NCBI GenBank assembly: GCA_023430045.1 | Contig: JAEZCF010000081.1 | Location: 1-43,010 of the forward strand | Direction of reading: 5' to 3' | DNA length: 43,010 nt | DNA from: Pseudomonadota bacterium | Lineage (GTDB): Bacteria > Pseudomonadota > Gammaproteobacteria > Xanthomonadales > Xanthomonadaceae | In this document: positions 42,902 to 43,010 of the stretch, piece by piece | How the letters are laid out: each line of letters begins with the position of its first letter | Position numbering within the stretch: position 1 is the stretch's first letter | Program-made: the position numbers and the translations under genes | The notes under the pieces: model-generated | The model's database searches: none | What the model was told of the DNA's origin: nothing | Seen by the model: only the letters and a program-made list of their open reading frames with translations

Positions 42902-43010
42902 TCAGGCGGAGGCCATCTGGGTCTCCGCGTCCCGTTTACGGGCATTGAGGATCACCAGCATTTTCCTCATGACAGCGACCAAGGCGACCTTGCCGGGCTT
43001 GCCCTTGGCT
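42902..43010 (-). CDS. IS110-family transposase, C-terminal fragment (runs off the window)
   Basis: The minus-strand frame entering from the right edge ends at TGA 42904-42902 and reads AKGKPGKVALVAVMRKMLV, then ILNARKRDAETQMASA. The segment KVALVAxMRKxLxxLNA is the typical C-terminus of IS110/IS1111 transposases. Only about 35 codons are in the window, so whether the element is complete is unknown. The IS end should lie between rluE (42848) and 42902; IS110 elements often lack terminal inverted repeats, and none is obvious here. Confidence 0.8.
   Translation of the reverse strand, partial: AKGKPGKVALVAVMRKMLVILNARKRDAETQMASA

Overview
The window reads as chromosomal DNA of a high-G+C gammaproteobacterium of the Xanthomonadaceae, most likely Stenotrophomonas. 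The grounds are paired palindromic repeats that start with GTAG and carry a CCGGGC-type stem (the kind dispersed in Stenotrophomonas genomes), Xanthomonadaceae-style gene neighbours, and an aryl-polyene/xanthomonadin-type pigment cluster. No rRNA, tRNA, CRISPR array or prophage is visible. Genus is an inference; no marker gene settles the species.

Layout. 27-2396 (minus): secreted S9 prolyl-oligopeptidase-family peptidase. 2630-3894: three-gene unit with a small membrane protein, an ECF-type sigma factor and a 72-residue one-helix protein. 3908-4048: two inverted pairs of REP repeats. 4168-6583: cyanide-insensitive (CIO/bd-type) quinol oxidase, cioAB. 6715-21880: one co-directional, mostly overlapping run of 17 genes that makes, modifies and exports an aryl polyene. 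22009-25615: YcgL-family gene overlapping a very large membrane-anchored ankyrin protein. 25936-27294: mgtE Mg2+ transporter, bracketed by two related hairpins. 27369-30083: acyl-CoA-synthetase-like/GNAT protein acetyltransferase. 30195-30905: alpha/beta hydrolase. 30948-31751 (minus): dkgB. 32012-37787: two large tandem paralogues of unknown function. 37782-39017 (minus) and 39123-40025: divergent MFS exporter and LysR regulator. 40201-41157 (minus): second aldo/keto reductase. 41328-42188: exported methyltransferase-like protein. 42312-42848: rluE. 42902-43010 (minus): C-terminal end of an IS110-type transposase, running off the window.

How the genes work together. In the pigment cluster, an ammonia-lyase-like enzyme and an AMP ligase are placed to supply and activate an aromatic starter. 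Two carrier proteins hold the chain. Two ketosynthases with a chain-length-factor-like partner, a ketoreductase and two hot-dog dehydratases (one fused to the ligase) build the conjugated polyene. Two acyltransferases and a glycosyltransferase attach the product to a lipid or sugar. A LolA-like carrier, an RND/MMPL exporter and a DUF3261 lipoprotein move it to the outer membrane. The order matches the apeC-R order of known aryl-polyene clusters.

The best candidate for something undescribed is the tandem pair at 32012-37787 (934 and 943 residues). Both have a helical N-terminal domain, a long low-complexity His/Gly/Lys/Arg-rich middle, and a C-terminal half built from similar modules. I recognise no family. 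A resemblance of one module to SH2-like folds is offered only as a testable guess.
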